Assembly (NCBI RefSeq): GCF_964340395.1
Contig: NC_135562.1
Location: forward strand, 17,248,985-17,291,484
DNA: 42,500 nt
Direction of reading: 5' to 3'
Source: Glandiceps talaboti
Taxonomy: Eukaryota; Hemichordata; Enteropneusta; Spengelidae
Made by a program: the position numbers and the translations under genes. Positions 40,816 to 42,500 of the stretch are shown piece by piece (the first letter of the stretch is position 1; each line of letters starts with the position of its first letter). The notes beneath the pieces were generated by a model. That model saw only the letters and a list, made by a program, of their open reading frames with translations. It was not told the origin of the DNA and did no database searches.

Positions 40816-40856
40816 ATGCAAATGTTCACATCCTGTAGGCATTCATCTATTTAAGG
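40816..40856 (+). promoter_or_regulatory. Octamer + ETS-like + TATA-like core promoter of lectin B
   Basis: ATGCAAAT (40816-40823) is followed by ATCCTGTAG and then TATTTAAGG (40848-40856). The TATA-like box starts 126 bp before the ATG at 40974. The leader downstream also aligns by eye with that of lectin A (TTGTGCAGG / CTGTGCAAG, CCAAAAGCTATCA / CCAAAAGCGATCA, CAATCATCTT / AAATCATCTT). Confidence 0.6.
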
Positions 40857-40973
40857 GGTACTTCTGTGCAAGTCCCTCCAAAAGCGATCAGACTATCGAC
40901 AGACAAGCTACCAGTGTCAAATCTCAACGTTTCCCTCGAGCGATTGAAAAAACCAAATCATCTTGACCACACC

Positions 40974-41675
40974 ATGTTGAACATGAATCTACTGAAAAAT
41001 GCGATGCGATGTTTTGCTGTCATCGCTTCGTTCTTGGTATATAGCAGCGTTTGTGAACCGAATACAGGAGATTGTGTGACGAGAGAAATCCAGTATCACA
41101 ATTATTATGAAACAGGTTTGTCGAGTCCTCTTTACATGCTCATTAGCTTATGATACATAAGGATATATGAATGTATTGACTAGAAAATATTTGTAAATCA
41201 AAACTATACTCTCCAATTTTGCAAACAGTTATAATTCTTTATGACTGTTAAAGTCTAGCATAAATGTTAACATACAGTAATATGATAATTGAAACTGGTA
41301 AATTCGAGCAATTAATTTCAAACTATATTTTTTCTAAATATATGCGATGAACGTCACGGTTACCGGTGAGGTTTAAACGTGTTTCAGGTAGTAAAATAAC
41401 ATACATGCATTGATATAAAAAAAAATCGTGAAATATCAATTTTCAAAACCGTCATTGCCTTGCTTAACAGATTCATTGAAGTGAATGTTCTATTATTCTT
41501 ATTATTTAAACTCTTTTTACAGCCTGTGGTTTTGGTTGGTATTATTTCAAGAATAAGTGCTACTTCATCAAAGAATCTGAATTTTACACTTATAATGAGG
41601 CAGAAACTCTTTGCCAAGGAATGGATTCGCAACTTGTTACCATTAACGATGCTGATTTGGACCTGTTCCTTCGAG
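40974..41675 (+). CDS. C-type lectin paralogue, 5' part only (lectin B; continues past window)
   Basis: Exon 1 is 40974-41115 and exon 2 is 41523-41675. The phase-1 junction ACAG/GTTTGT...ACAG/CC is the same as in lectin A. Exon 1 encodes a signal peptide (MLNMNLLKNAMRCFAVIASF...) and ends DCVTREIQYHNYYET. It is 9 codons shorter than in A because most of the acidic linker is missing. Exon 2 is exactly 153 nt in both genes, and I count only four residue differences (D/N, H/Q, I/T, K/N). The donor CGAG/GTCAGT is kept. No sequence resembling exon 3 (VWIGSTDRAVEG) appears between 41676 and 42500, so exons 3 and 4 should lie beyond the right edge. Whether B is intact, and whether it keeps QPD/WND, cannot be seen. 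It is divergent from A, with about 3.2 kb between the two ATGs. Confidence 0.85.
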
Positions 41676-42500
41676 GTCAGTAATAGACATACCCCCCCCC
41701 CCCACACACACACACACACACACAGTATCAATATATACCTAAAGACCAACTTCCTTATAAACCATATAAATGTTAAGACTTTTTCAAATTTTGCCTTTTG
41801 AAATGTTAAAAATAATTAATCATAAACACTGGATATAATCGTGAATTCCAATTAGTTGACTATGTGTTGCTAACTCCATGGGTCCAATTTTAATTCATTT
41901 TTTTCAACTTATTAAATCGGAGACAAGTATTCGGAGACCATATTGAATAACGGTAGGGTTTTGTTTACATGGCCTCCATTTTAAGCATTGACCGTTTTAT
42001 TTTATTTCTATGGACCAAGGGTTCAAACTATTCTTGAACAAGCAAAGTATTTTTTTGATTTCCTAGGTTCATATTTCACTAGCATTTGAGCTACATATTA
42101 TAAACATTTGATAGAGTATAAATTAAAAGTCTATACTTTTTTTTTATTGGTAACTTCAGTTGTTTACAATATAAGTTGCTCTTGTTTTACATAATAAGAT
42201 GGTGTATTGTTATCCATTTGTTACAGTGCCTTTCAAGTTTGTCTTTGTTAACAGCTATAATATACTCACAGTGATAATTGTATTTCACATGGTTCAAGTA
42301 TAGTGCAAAGTGCGGTTTCAAGTTTTTCATCTTCATAGAGTAAATGTGTCTCGTACACCCTACCATTCGTTGTGTCTATAGACACTAAAACGAGAGTATT
42401 CCAATTCAAATTGCTGCATCACATTCTGTTCACAAATTATGATTTGAAGAGAAGGGGAATGCAGATCTCTCCAGCTTGCACTTTTTGTGAAAGAGATGAT
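41676..42500. other. Lectin B intron 2 (start), with C run and CA repeat
   Basis: The donor GTCAGTAATAGACATAC is followed by about 11 C and a CA repeat (41691-41724). Lectin A intron 2 starts the same way, with a C-rich run near its donor. No third exon is visible up to the edge. Confidence 0.6.

Overview
The window is nuclear DNA of an animal. It is AT-rich, most of it has no long reading frame, and the genes that can be recognised have short coding exons with GT-AG introns. Simple-sequence arrays are unusually dense (TACA/TATG, GTCT/CAGA, AG/CT, TA, CA), and dispersed inverted-repeat elements are common. The gene family content (secreted C-type lectins, a small double-hydrophobic membrane protein) and the repeat style suggest a marine invertebrate, either a lophotrochozoan such as a mollusc or an invertebrate deuterostome. 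I cannot settle the phylum. Nothing indicates a prokaryote, an organelle or a virus.

Layout. From 1 to about 27.6 kb there is no gene I can support. This part holds microsatellites, at least three families of inverted-repeat elements, a degenerate Penelope-type hammerhead-like motif (about 15.58 kb), several very long polypurine/polypyrimidine tracts, and a 30-bp perfect hairpin set between opposing CT and AG tracts (about 14.8 kb). At 27684-27953 is a single-exon, 89-residue membrane protein with a well-placed TATA box. From 30.4 kb to the right edge lies a C-type lectin cluster. It contains a broken plus-strand relic (30405-31390), a complete four-exon minus-strand gene (35530-37796), and a plus-strand paralogue (from 40974) whose last exons lie beyond the window.

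The two good lectin genes are divergent recent duplicates. They share exon lengths and phases, intron-2 sequence just inside the donor, and a core promoter with an ATGCAAAT octamer about 22-24 bp upstream of a TATA-like box, which itself lies about 126 bp upstream of the ATG. The complete lectin encodes 187 residues: a signal peptide and one long-form carbohydrate-recognition domain with QPD and WND calcium/sugar-binding motifs. This predicts a secreted, calcium-dependent, galactose-type lectin, perhaps in innate immunity or mucus. Its stop codon lies only a few bases from a 580-bp TACA array (TGTA in the sense of the transcript), which is followed by a 62-bp-arm hairpin.

The main points for follow-up are the octamer/TATA architecture of the lectin pair, the broken third lectin, the foldback element built from 54-bp TATA-containing units, and the long inverted repeats between TACA arrays. 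All homology statements are by eye.
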